From positions 3,318 through 26,190 of the forward strand of contig JAXIUW010133336.1 in assembly GCA_035591015.1 (NCBI GenBank): 22,873 bases of DNA, given 5' to 3'. Both the position numbers and the translations under genes were made by a program. Origin of the DNA: Cephalothrix simula (lineage: Eukaryota > Nemertea > Palaeonemertea > Archinemertea > Cephalotrichidae). Below are positions 10,648-18,995 of this stretch, in pieces. A model generated the notes under the pieces. That model saw only the letters and a program-made list of their open reading frames with translations. It was not told the DNA's origin and did not search any database. Numbering within the stretch: position 1 is the first letter of the stretch; each line of letters begins with the position of its first letter.

Positions 10648-10879
10648 AATTGAAGCGTTGAGACGTCATACCGAATAACCCACAAACTATCTATTCTGCG
10701 AACATAAACCAAATCTCCCACAAATTTTCATGCCGAAAATTTGTGTGACCCAAAATTATTTTTTTGCGCTTTTGGATACCTTTTATTATTATTTTAAAAT
10801 TGAGGTTATTCGGTTTATAATCTAAAGTTTTGTTTAGATGACGGCTTTTGTTTAGGTATGACGTCTCAACGCTTCAATT
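10648..10879. mobile_element. 232-bp MITE-like element with perfect 25-bp terminal inverted repeats
   Basis: Positions 10648-10672 and 10855-10879 are exact reverse complements over 25 bases (core: ttgaagcgttgagacgtc). A second inverted pair, ccgaataacc (10671-10680) and ggttattcgg (10804-10813), is nested inside. The centre contains an 11-bp perfect hairpin (10719-10745). There is no coding capacity. The perfect arms suggest this copy is younger than its neighbours. Both ends read AATT outward, but no longer target-site duplication is clear, so the superfamily is open. Confidence 0.72.
10719..10745. repeat. Perfect 11-bp hairpin at the centre of the 232-bp element
   Basis: cacaaattttc and gaaaatttgtg are exact reverse complements with a 5-base loop, atgcc. 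It lies inside the element bounded by the 25-bp terminal inverted repeats. Confidence 0.85.
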
Positions 10880-11525
10880 CTACTTTTTATGCCTATAGCT
10901 GTCATCTACTTCATTATTTAATCTTCAACATGTTGTATTTACAAAAAAATAGTTTATAGATATTAGCATAATTACCTTATTTTTCGTTCCTTCAACTGTA
11001 TTTTGTATTTAGAGTAGGCGAATAAAGATCATATTTTATCGAATATTGATCTTGCTGGCAGTAACAGGTTAAAGTCAATTCTATAATACGAAACGTTGAT
11101 AATACCTGTAATTTTCTTTAAAAATATATGTTTACAAGGCCATTCGACGAATTCTCATTTGAACCGAAAATTGAAACGAAATTTGAGAACCACCAACGCA
11201 TATGACTGCAAACTGGTTATTGGCTGCATGACATGGTAGTTTATCCCTCATTATAGAAGTTCGATACATCGGTTGTATTCCTCACTGTAGCAGAGTCAAG
11301 AAACGGTTTACGTGAATAAGGAAAACTTATCAGGCCAATCATTTCTATCTGACATTTTATTGTTGTCGACAAGGGACGATTCGTACTTCCGACCTTACCA
11401 GATATGTTGGGTAAACTGGCTACTTGGATTAGAGTATATAGTTTAAAAGCATAGTCAAAAAAAGTATATTCAGAACTTAGCAGAGTACAAAAGCTAAAGT
11501 GAACAATTTAATATAATATCAAATA
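10880..11525. other. Non-genic stretch
   Basis: No gene, repeat or mobile element is recognised. The only notable point is a slightly less AT-rich segment around 11330-11420 without motifs. Confidence 0.5.
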
Positions 11526-11586
11526 TATTTCGGAAATTCTTATGCCTTCGTAGTTTACCTGACGAGGGAATAAGAATTCTGAAATA
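11526..11586. repeat. Imperfect 24-bp inverted repeat (hairpin)
   Basis: The left arm is 11526-11550 and the right arm 11563-11586, separated by 12 bases. The arms match at about 21 of 25 positions when the right arm is reverse-complemented (shared cores ttcttat and tatttc). It resembles a short foldback element or the stem of a MITE. No transcript evidence is available. Confidence 0.72.
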
Positions 11587-11889
11587 TACATATGTAATTC
11601 CAGTTGTCTTCCTAATATCTTTATAATAAATGCTAGAGCAGCGTATCACAATTCATTGAACGTGCATTGTGTATGACTGATGAAATAATTTGAACATTTG
11701 TCAGGAGTATTTCATATTCTGGCTTAATAGATTCTGTATTCCAATGCAACAAATGCGCTTGATCAGTATTCAGTATTTGTTTTTTTTTTCATAAGCGTTT
11801 CATTTTCCTTTTAATCCTACTTCCGTTTTTTTCAAAGCGGTAAGTAAGATTTTTTCAGTTTGTTTTCATCTTCGTCATTATTGTAACAA

Positions 11890-13080
11890 CACTCTCAAGA
11901 TATTCGTAAGCTGTTTATTATAAATCCTACCATCAACCGGTGTTGTTAATGATGCGTCGTTGCTGATCATAGCTGATAGCTCAAAAGACCACATCGTTTC
12001 TTTCTCACCTTGCAATGGTATAGTGCTCGGGGCGGTTAAAAGAGCATAAGTGACAACTCAAATATTATCTTGCTTTGATCATCGTTGTCGTTAAAACGCC
12101 TTACAACACTGCCTTGAAACTATCGATGATACACTAATCTGTTAGCCACAAATCATTAGACTTTAGGATAAGATTTTTAAATGATTATTTAAAGCTGTTT
12201 AAGGATGCCTTTACATGAACATTTAAACAATTAGTATGAGGCCACGACCTTGTTTGACTATTTTAACCTGTCTTAAAGCCTGAGCTCCAAGATCAGTGAC
12301 TACTTTATATATTCATATCCGAGTGACAGGGTTTCTTTCTTCTAAATTAGTATTGTCAATGTTAGTAATGAATTTGTCAGTGATCCTTATACCAAGTGGT
12401 TTTGAATCCCCTGATAAGAACCAGATGACTGTCTCTAAGGTGTCATTAATGTCAACAAAGGAGTTAAAGAGGGTCATTTAAATATCCTGACTCTCGTGAC
12501 AAGAAAACAGCAATTAATAATGTCTGGTTGTTTAAAAATATTTTGAACGTTGTTCCGACTATTCTTAAACTTCAGATTTCTTTCACCATTAACGTTCAGA
12601 CATTACCGTTTTGGTGATGTGGCTGATACATTTGTATATCGTCATGAATTTAGCGTAATTTCTTTTAAAATGAGTCTTTCACAACATAGAAATTTCTTCC
12701 CATAAGGGACTTCCATTAAGATCTTTCTTATTTTGTTTAAAGATTGAAATTAAGTTAACAAATTTACTTTTAAATTTATTAGTCGAACAAATGAATCATC
12801 AAAGTAACGGGTAAAGAACCTTAAGGCTTTAAGCTCTTCATTCGTCGCTTAACATTTATTCTTGGGATGTAGTTGACACCAAATTGGGTAATTTAAACTG
12901 TGAAAGCATTTCAAAAGCTTATCAAAGGTTTGTGGAATTCATTATTTTTCTTTGATCTTGAAGGTAAGCATAGTAAAACAGGATTTACTTCGTATTTAAT
13001 GCCATTATATAAACTCTTATTCCATAATATGTTAGAAGATATTGTAATTGGTGCTATTAAGAGTATTGACCCCATACAAT
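11890..13080 (-). pseudogene. Possible frame-broken coding relic, identity unknown
   Basis: Read on the minus strand, several successive segments have unusually protein-like composition but fall in different frames, separated by stops. From high to low coordinate they include NGIKYEVNPVLLCLPSRSKK (near 12990), TNEELKALRFFTRYFDDSFV (near 12845), IRKILMEVPYGKKFLCCERL (near 12710), LLIAVFLSRESGYLNDPL (near 12510), NDTLETVIWFLSGDSKPLGI (near 12450) and, nearer 12000, TIPLQGEKETMWSFELSAMI. I recognise no family. Each segment alone is within chance expectation, and parts of the plus strand are also open (12296-12481, 12900-13142), so the strand is uncertain. The density of balanced residues over 1.2 kb is the argument for an old mobile-element or gene remnant. 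Confidence 0.3.
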
Positions 13081-13670
13081 ATCATCTTTCTGTGAATCAA
13101 TTGAAACTGTCTACATCATTATGTCTTTTGTATCATCATTAATTAGTTAATAAACACTTATTTATCTGCTAATACCGTTACTATAAATAGTTCAACAAAT
13201 TATACGTGGTTGATTAAATCGCTCACAAAGGAAGTAAGGCGGATATGTTGCACACTTTGATGGTGTTGCAAATGATGCATGTAATGAATACAATAAATTA
13301 TAGATTATAGTGTGCTGAAGTGTTAAAAAAATATATGATACCAATTGATTTTGTTGGAAACTGGAAATGAATTCAACAGTCAATTGTGGTCATCACTTAA
13401 TAAAGAGGATAAAACTAGTATAATATTGATACTAATATTGATATTATTGACTTGTTCGCGGCCTTCGATTAAGCCACAAAAATGATGAAGTCAAGTGATT
13501 ATTATTAAGAAATGGGTCTTGTCAGCGACTGGTCGTATACCATGACATATCTATCATCTCGATACTAGATTCATGTCCTACCCTTTAACTGAAGGGCTCT
13601 AAAACACTTTTATCGCATTCTCAGCTGCTAGATTGAAATCAAACTGAACTGCTGTGTCACTTCCATAAAG
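13081..13670. other. Non-genic stretch
   Basis: No gene is recognised. A minus-strand frame at 13192-13383 has no motif. A simple block (attgatactaatattgatattattga) lies near 13425-13450. Confidence 0.5.
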
Positions 13671-13883
13671 TTGTATGACGTTGAGTATAATGGTTTACTC
13701 GCTCCTAATGAAACTGCTCAGAATCATTACCATTTGAAGAAAATCTTAAAGCCGCAGGCAGATATAATGTGTTATACATTGAAATTAGACCAAGGCAGCC
13801 TAAAGTACCTAGGATCAAATTCCACCGTCGATGATGAATTTGAAACCGAAAAAATAGATTTGTCAAGAAGCAACTATTTTTAA
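13671..13883 (+). pseudogene. Possible fragment of a second LINE reverse transcriptase
   Basis: A 70-codon plus-strand frame contains LKYLGSNSTVDDEFETEKID, with LKYLGSN starting at 13800. Many non-LTR reverse transcriptases carry FKYLGS, a short acidic stretch and then EI..RI..A just after the polymerase core; that is family knowledge. Here EIDLSRS could be a worn form of that last block. No YADD or motif A is visible upstream, and nothing recognisable follows the stop at 13881-13883. If real, it is a short dead fragment on the strand opposite to the LINE at 4746-5770. Chance resemblance cannot be excluded. Confidence 0.38.
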
Positions 13884-14132
13884 AGTTTTTATCATATCAT
13901 TACATTGTGATAATTTTGTCGAATTCGATGTTAATTGTTTAGTGTTATAAAAGTGAAGGAAATAGTGCTACACTTTATTAGAGAAAAGATTTGTTATTTA
14001 TGTGTGATATACTCTTGAATGCTGTAAGTGAAGGTAATACTTTGGAAGACACTACGAAGTAGAGCACAATTTGCTAAGAGATATGAATCACAGTAAGAGG
14101 GTCTATAAGGGTGGCTAAAATGATATATTCCG

Positions 14133-14247
14133 ATCCCGCTAGATTTCCGGAGATCCTGGCAATCCATCCCGCCACCACGATCCCGGTCCGATAAGGCCCA
14201 TTTTCAACTGAACCCGATCCCGGCTGAGCATTTTTCGCCATATCCCG
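14133..14247. repeat. Cluster of five ATCCCG motifs in a GC-rich patch
   Basis: ATCCCG occurs at 14133-14138, 14166-14171, 14180-14185, 14217-14222 and 14242-14247, three of them as CGATCCCG. The spacing is irregular (33, 14, 37 and 25 bases). The patch is much richer in G+C than its flanks. It looks like a degenerate short tandem repeat or a fragment of a repeat family. Confidence 0.65.
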
Positions 14248-14418
14248 AGATTTTTTTACCTGTGATACGCATTAATGCTTTAAGTTTGTTACAAAATAAA
14301 CGTCATAATTTGAACGACCCAACTGCACGAAATAGTGCACATTGCACAACTTTCTTAGAAATAGGAATCACAATAACTGAGATTTCAAATTTACTCGTGA
14401 TACTCATAAACTGATAAA

Positions 14419-14586
14419 GGCTGTTCTAGAGTCACCATCACTGGCGAAAATATTCGTCAGCGAACAGATATCAGAGCGCCGAAGTTATGTAATATTATGT
14501 ATTGAATAAAAATGTTACGATTCCTGCGCTCTCATATCTGATCGCTGGCAAATATTTTTGCCAGCGATGGTGACTCTAGAACAACC
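14419..14586. mobile_element. Full-length TTAA foldback MITE, copy 1
   Basis: The element is almost entirely two inverted arms: 14419-14483 and 14521-14586, matching at roughly 57 of 65 positions, around a 37-base centre. It starts ggctgttctagagtcaccat and ends atggtgactctagaacaacc. The right flank is TTAA (14587-14590) and the left flank is ATAA (14415-14418). Copy 2 has an exact TTAA on its left, so the target site is TTAA, as in piggyBac-type or Kolobok elements. The right arm contains its own 12-bp perfect hairpin at 14541-14568 (atcgctggcaaa and its complement). It has no coding capacity. Confidence 0.82.
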
Positions 14587-14590
14587 TTAA

Positions 14591-15108
14591 TGCTGTCAGT
14601 TTCCGATCTGTATATAATCCTGCCAGATATCACATGATGCAAATAATGGTAATCGTAGAGACCAGTACAGGGTCATTGATTTAGAGTTCTCAGGCTATAC
14701 TATATAGGTGACAATTTGTGCATCAATTGTTTTTGTCGAATATTCAATTATATTCCATCTCACAGATATTTTAGTCCTTACACATAGAAAGATACATTTG
14801 GTGATGTCCCCGGAGGGGTAAGATTGGATTTCGTTCACTACGGGTGGCTAAACATAATATGTCTTGAACCTAGGGGATTCCAATATTAGACATTAGTCGA
14901 GGTAATACAGTTATCAAGACAAACAGCAGAGGATGCCCCGTTTTATTCGAATCAGTTTGAATCAAAGAGATAGAATGTGTGATTTTCTGGTTATTGTCAT
15001 CTTAATGAATACAGCTGGTATACTTTACGAATTTCAAGTTGCCTTGACCGATGTTAAAATGCTCAGCGATTAAATCCAAAGCACTGAAATTCTCAGCTTT
15101 ATTAGGAA
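14591..15108. other. Non-genic stretch
   Basis: No gene is recognised. A short GC-richer spot at about 14805-14855 contains gggtggctaaa, which also occurs at 14109-14119 near the ATCCCG patch. It may be a shared worn repeat fragment. Confidence 0.4.
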
Positions 15109-15182
15109 TGTCCACATAGCTCAGTTGATAAACAAGCTCTACGTGAGTGGTGCCTGGAGGTTTCGAATCCCAACGTTGGTAG
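15109..15182 (+). repeat. tRNA-like head of a SINE (or tRNA pseudogene)
   Basis: tagctcagttgata at 15117-15130 matches the pol III A box (TRGCNNAGYNGG) at most positions. ggtttcgaatcc at 15159-15170 matches the B box (GGTTCRANTCC) with one extra T. The two boxes are about 30 bases apart, as in a tRNA gene. The acceptor and T stems do not pair well, so a working tRNA is unlikely. An old tRNA-derived SINE head or tRNA pseudogene fits best. The SINE tail downstream is not recognised. Confidence 0.55.
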
Positions 15183-15679
15183 ATGGTCATTAGATACCAA
15201 TTTGTTTGCATATCGATTTCAAATATAAGAGTAGAAACTGGCTATTTTTTAAACTCGATTAGTTTGCTTCCTTCTAGTTATAAAGTCTTCAATCTTGTTC
15301 TAATCTTCATTTCTTTCTTCATTATAGTATAGTTAAATAATGCTCAATCAGCCCCAAAATTTACTACTTCAATGATAAATTGAATCGAATTTAAAGACTG
15401 TCTCTTTACTACATGTATGAATATCCTCAAAATTTTATATTTTGGTCAAGTTAAATGTTAACAATATTGCCCAAAATTGCCAAGAAATGCTCTAAGCAAT
15501 GTTTACTCTGACACAGTTACTTCCAAAATTGTATTGAACGCTTAGCCTGCTCATTTTAAAGAAATACTATTAGCAGATTTTCACCCTTTTTGCCCCGAGC
15601 CAACACTGAATTTTTGATTTTTTACTTTTGTTATTCTTAGTGTATCAAAGTTGCATTTCACTAAAAATTGCTTTTTAAA
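15183..15679. other. Non-genic stretch, possible SINE tail
   Basis: No gene is recognised. Any SINE body following the tRNA-like head would lie at the start of this stretch, but no conserved core or poly(A) end is visible. Confidence 0.4.
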
Positions 15680-15746
15680 CACCCTGCTTCAGCCGGGGTA
15701 TTTCGGATACATCAATCCGCAGACCGGACCCTGTTGAAACAGGGTG
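15680..15746. repeat. Small GC-rich foldback element
   Basis: caccctgcttcag at 15680-15692 is reverse-complemented, with two changes, by ctgttgaaacagggtg at 15731-15746. Inside are cggat and atccg (15704-15708, 15715-15719). The right arm can also fold on itself (accctgtt-ga-aacagggt). The 67-bp unit is bordered on both sides by ctttttaaa-like or gctttttaaa-like sequence. It could be a very short MITE. Confidence 0.62.
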
Positions 15747-16368
15747 CTTTTTAAATTACTTGAGAAATATCAGACATTTGATACAATGTATAATACAAAA
15801 TATCATAATTTTGTACTTCAAAAAGATCTCATTTTCTAAGATTTCTTAATATTTTAGCATATTGAAAGAATTTTCAAATTTTTAGTGAAAAATGAATTTG
15901 CCTTTTAATCGATTTCAGAAGATTGATTAGCTTTAAATGAGATTTAAATCGGAATTTAATGGAAAATAGTCATAATCACCACTATACACTTTAGATTATT
16001 GAAAGGACTCTAAGTTGTCTCCAAATAGTATAATTCATTCGTTAAATTGGTATTTGACTTGTTTTTAAAAGTTCTGTTAAGAATAAATCCTAATGTGCCA
16101 GATGCTTTGAAGATACATTTTTGCTCTATAACAAGTGTAAGTACCTTAAAATAGGTGCTTGATTTAAGTACTTTCAGTGTCAACCCTGAAATTTTTTCTA
16201 TTTTTCAATTAGATAATTTAAAAAACCAAATTTATGAAATTATTGTTGTTGAATAAGAATTAAACTTCATTTCTTATTAAAATACTACATATTTTTAATT
16301 CTATTCAGCACAACAATCTTTTTAGATTCTTTTATATTTGTAAGATAATGTCTAAAACCATTATTTGT
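15747..16368. other. AT-rich stretch, nothing identified
   Basis: No gene, RNA or transposon end is recognised in this very AT-rich segment. The next repeat begins at its right edge. Confidence 0.5.
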
Positions 16369-16970
16369 AGCTCACGTGAGCTTATGCTATCGCCCGTTGT
16401 GTGTGTATCTGTGTGTCACCGGCATAATTAAATTGTATCACAGAATGCTTCGATTTGGTTGAAATTCGGTACAGAAGTGTATGAGAGTTTTATCTGGATC
16501 CTTTTGGCCGTTTTTTCGATAGCACCACTTGGGGCCCCACCAGGGCTTTTTGGCACTTAGCGCAAAAGATATCTCCTCCTAGTAATCTCCGGATTTTAAT
16601 GAAACTTATATGGAAGCTTCATTGGACCATGGGCTACAAAGTTACAGTCGAGTTTTTAATTAAGTTTCAAAATAGAGGTCATCATAGATACTCGATTTCC
16701 AAAAAAAATATAGCTTATTTTTGACGCTAGAGGTCATAAAATGTCGAAATAAGCGTCGGTAGGCAAAACATTTATTCATTCGAAAGCTTATGAAAAAAGA
16801 AGACGAAGTTAAACGCGGAACCTTTTTCTGTGACGCACATTTTAGTCGCTTGATATCATCATAGAATGAGCCATTTTAAGATTTCGGGGAATTTTAAAGT
16901 TGGTATTACATGTATTAGGTAGGCAAAACATGTATTCATTCGAAAGCTTATGAAAAAAGAAGTTCAAAAG
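16369..16970 (+). repeat. Dispersed repeat starting with AGCTCACGTGAGCT
   Basis: The left part begins with the 14-bp palindrome agctcacgtgagct (16369-16382), which contains the E-box CACGTG. It is followed by ttatgctatcgcc, a short GT-rich run (about 16398-16420), and a GC-richer stretch with palindrome-like ggggccccacc. Similar gctcacgtgagcttatg starts are, from memory, common in bivalve repeats; this is recognition rather than a search result. Inside, about 45 bases occur twice at an offset of 160 bp (16758-16802 and 16918-16962, core aggcaaaaca and cattcgaaagcttatg). The right boundary is not defined, and no open frame is present. Confidence 0.5.
16758..16962. repeat. 45-bp direct repeat, 160 bp apart
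   Basis: The copies at 16758-16802 and 16918-16962 differ at only one position that I can see (tttatt versus tgtatt). They share aggcaaaaca, cattcgaaagcttatg and aaaaaagaag. The intervening sequence is not obviously a full second unit. Confidence 0.85.
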
Positions 16971-17120
16971 GAGGCCAAAACGAGCCCTTTTAGTATTGCA
17001 TATTTCCTAATGTACAAGTCTTTAGATCTTGCTATATACCTAAATGTACATGTATAATGCATGACACCAAGTGAGCTTCACGCCATGGACGTATTCTTTA
17101 AAAGATATATTTGAATTTTA

Positions 17121-17135
17121 TTTTTTTTTTTTTTT
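17121..17135. repeat. Poly(T) run, 15 bases
   Basis: Fifteen consecutive T, preceded by ttgaatttta. Read on the minus strand this is a poly(A) run, which could be the tail of an old retroposed sequence, but no retroposon body is recognised beside it. Confidence 0.7.
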
Positions 17136-17851
17136 ACAATATTATTAAAATTTGCTAATAAATCTTTCTTTTCTTTTTCATAAATTTTGCTGACTTGAAA
17201 TTTAAATAACAGGTAAGTAGGACTATTTTTGAAAAAAAAACTTTCAGTGTATCTTTTTTATCTGAAAACATCAGCTAAATCAAAGATCAAAATTGTACGA
17301 GAGAGCGGAATCTCCACTGAGATTGAGTGATCGTGTTATTTAAAATTACATTTACCCCATGTCTTTTTTGATATGAAGTAGATTATTTTTAAGAATTTCA
17401 TTAGTGATATCATCCGTGAAATTGTTTCATCTGACAGTAGCATATCCCTTAGATTTAGATCGATTTTGATTATATATAATTGATTTCTCTTCTTAGATTT
17501 ATCGTTTGACTTCTTTCACTTCGAATTTATACATGCATAATTTTTGGAGAAGACTTACTTTGTCAAGTGTTATATGTGAGCTCTCATCCTCCCTAATGAG
17601 TTTTTAGAGGAGGGAAAAGAATCCTTATGAATTGTTTTCGTGCTGAAGTCGTATTTTGCCTGTAAGCTTTGTAGTCATTTGCCTTATCGTACTTCGGAAA
17701 TAAGATCAAAAGATCCATGTACAGGATCAAAATATTTGAATATAACATGAAATGGAATATGCATAAGTATTTGACTTTACCTTTTTATTAAAACTGAAGT
17801 CAATGGTAAACCTTATTGTCATATATGTTTAAGGTTTATCCAAAAATTGCT
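17136..17851. other. Non-genic stretch
   Basis: No gene is recognised. Besides the poly(T) run at its left edge, the only signal is aacaggtaagtag at 17208-17220, where an acceptor-like CAG directly abuts a consensus donor GTAAGT. It is discussed in the findings. Confidence 0.5.
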
Positions 17852-18075
17852 TAGGGAGGTTGCCACTCCCCTTTAATTCCTGGAAATCAGGGAAAAGTCC
17901 GGAAATTTAAAATTGACCATATCAGGGAAATTTTATTCTTCCAGGGTGTTAAGCGATAAAAAATCTATGCCGCTAAATTATGCCCTGAAAAAAACCCAGA
18001 GAATTTTTTGCGAACAGTCTTGGAAATCGGGGAAAATTCAGGGAAAATGAAAACCATGAAACAGTGGCCACCCTG
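17852..18075. mobile_element. hAT-like non-autonomous element, about 224 bp
   Basis: The right end, read on the minus strand, is cagggtggccactgtttcat. The left end is tagggaggttgccactcccc. CAGGG followed by GGCCA is typical of hAT-superfamily ends; that is family knowledge. The interior repeats cagggaaa three times (near 17888, 17921 and 18038) and ggaaat(c) blocks, giving internal inverted and direct similarity. No 8-bp target-site duplication is clear, so the insertion is old or the edges are off by a base or two. The frame beginning at 18008 starts inside this element and has no transposase features. Confidence 0.55.
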
Positions 18076-18968
18076 TAAAGATTCATCAGAGGTGCAGATT
18101 CGATCTTTAGATTTTAAAACACTTATTTCAAAATTGAATCATAAAAGAATAAGCAAGCTTATCCTTAACGTGATTTTCTCTATTGAAGAAGGTGTTACAT
18201 TTAGACGACTTTTCCGAAATCAGATTGCTTTGCTCTCTATGCATTATGCATCTATGCAATTTGGTAAGTCTAAAAGAATGATGACGCATTATAGATACCT
18301 AAAAGTCATTAGATACAAGAGGTGCCAGTTCTGGCAGGTGATACAAGTATTCTCTCTAATCTTTGTTGACAGATGACATTTAGCTTTTAATAAATCTGAT
18401 TAATCTAATTAGATCTTTGATTTAGATCATAGGTTCCCATTAAGTATTTATAAACCAAGGAGAAATGCGGATGTTTTATTCAAAATCTTTATCGTTAATT
18501 AATTTACCTGTATATTTTGTGACACAGGATCCGATTTTATTAGAGTTGTCTCTGGCATGATTGTCTCATTGATCTTTAAAGGAGCATGAAATACTTTAAG
18601 AGGAATTCAGATTTTGTTGCCTGACATAGCACCATTCGAGCACAGGGTTTATAAATTGTCAAGTCGCTGAATATAGGTGATTATTTCATATTGTCTTGAA
18701 TTTGATATTGTATAACACTCATTAATATTGACAGGGAGGACCAACTGAGATAAGGAAATTAGTACTACCCTGCTTAATGAAGAATATAGACCCCTGAGAT
18801 GATGTTGAACATAGCTTCAGCTACTGAAATTAGGTGGAAGCTGATAGAAACTTCCTGCAAATGCTCTGGATTGATTTTTGTATTCTAATTTTAGGTGGCA
18901 CGGATTTAGACCATCTTCTACAAAGCGTATCCTACCAACCAATTCACTATTTCAAATAAAAGAATAAT

Positions 18969-18995
18969 TTTACTTCACTAAGAACGTGAAGTAAA
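18969..18995. repeat. Perfect 10-bp hairpin
   Basis: tttacttcac and gtgaagtaaa are exact reverse complements with a 7-base loop, taagaac. It is isolated and has no assigned role. Confidence 0.8.

Noticed and set aside
15002-15211. 69-codon minus-strand frame
   Set aside because: It reads antisense through the tRNA-like SINE head, which explains it.
18008-18376. 122-codon plus-strand frame
   Set aside because: It begins inside the hAT-like element and runs out into unrelated DNA. No domain is visible. It is the longest frame in the window but still compatible with chance.
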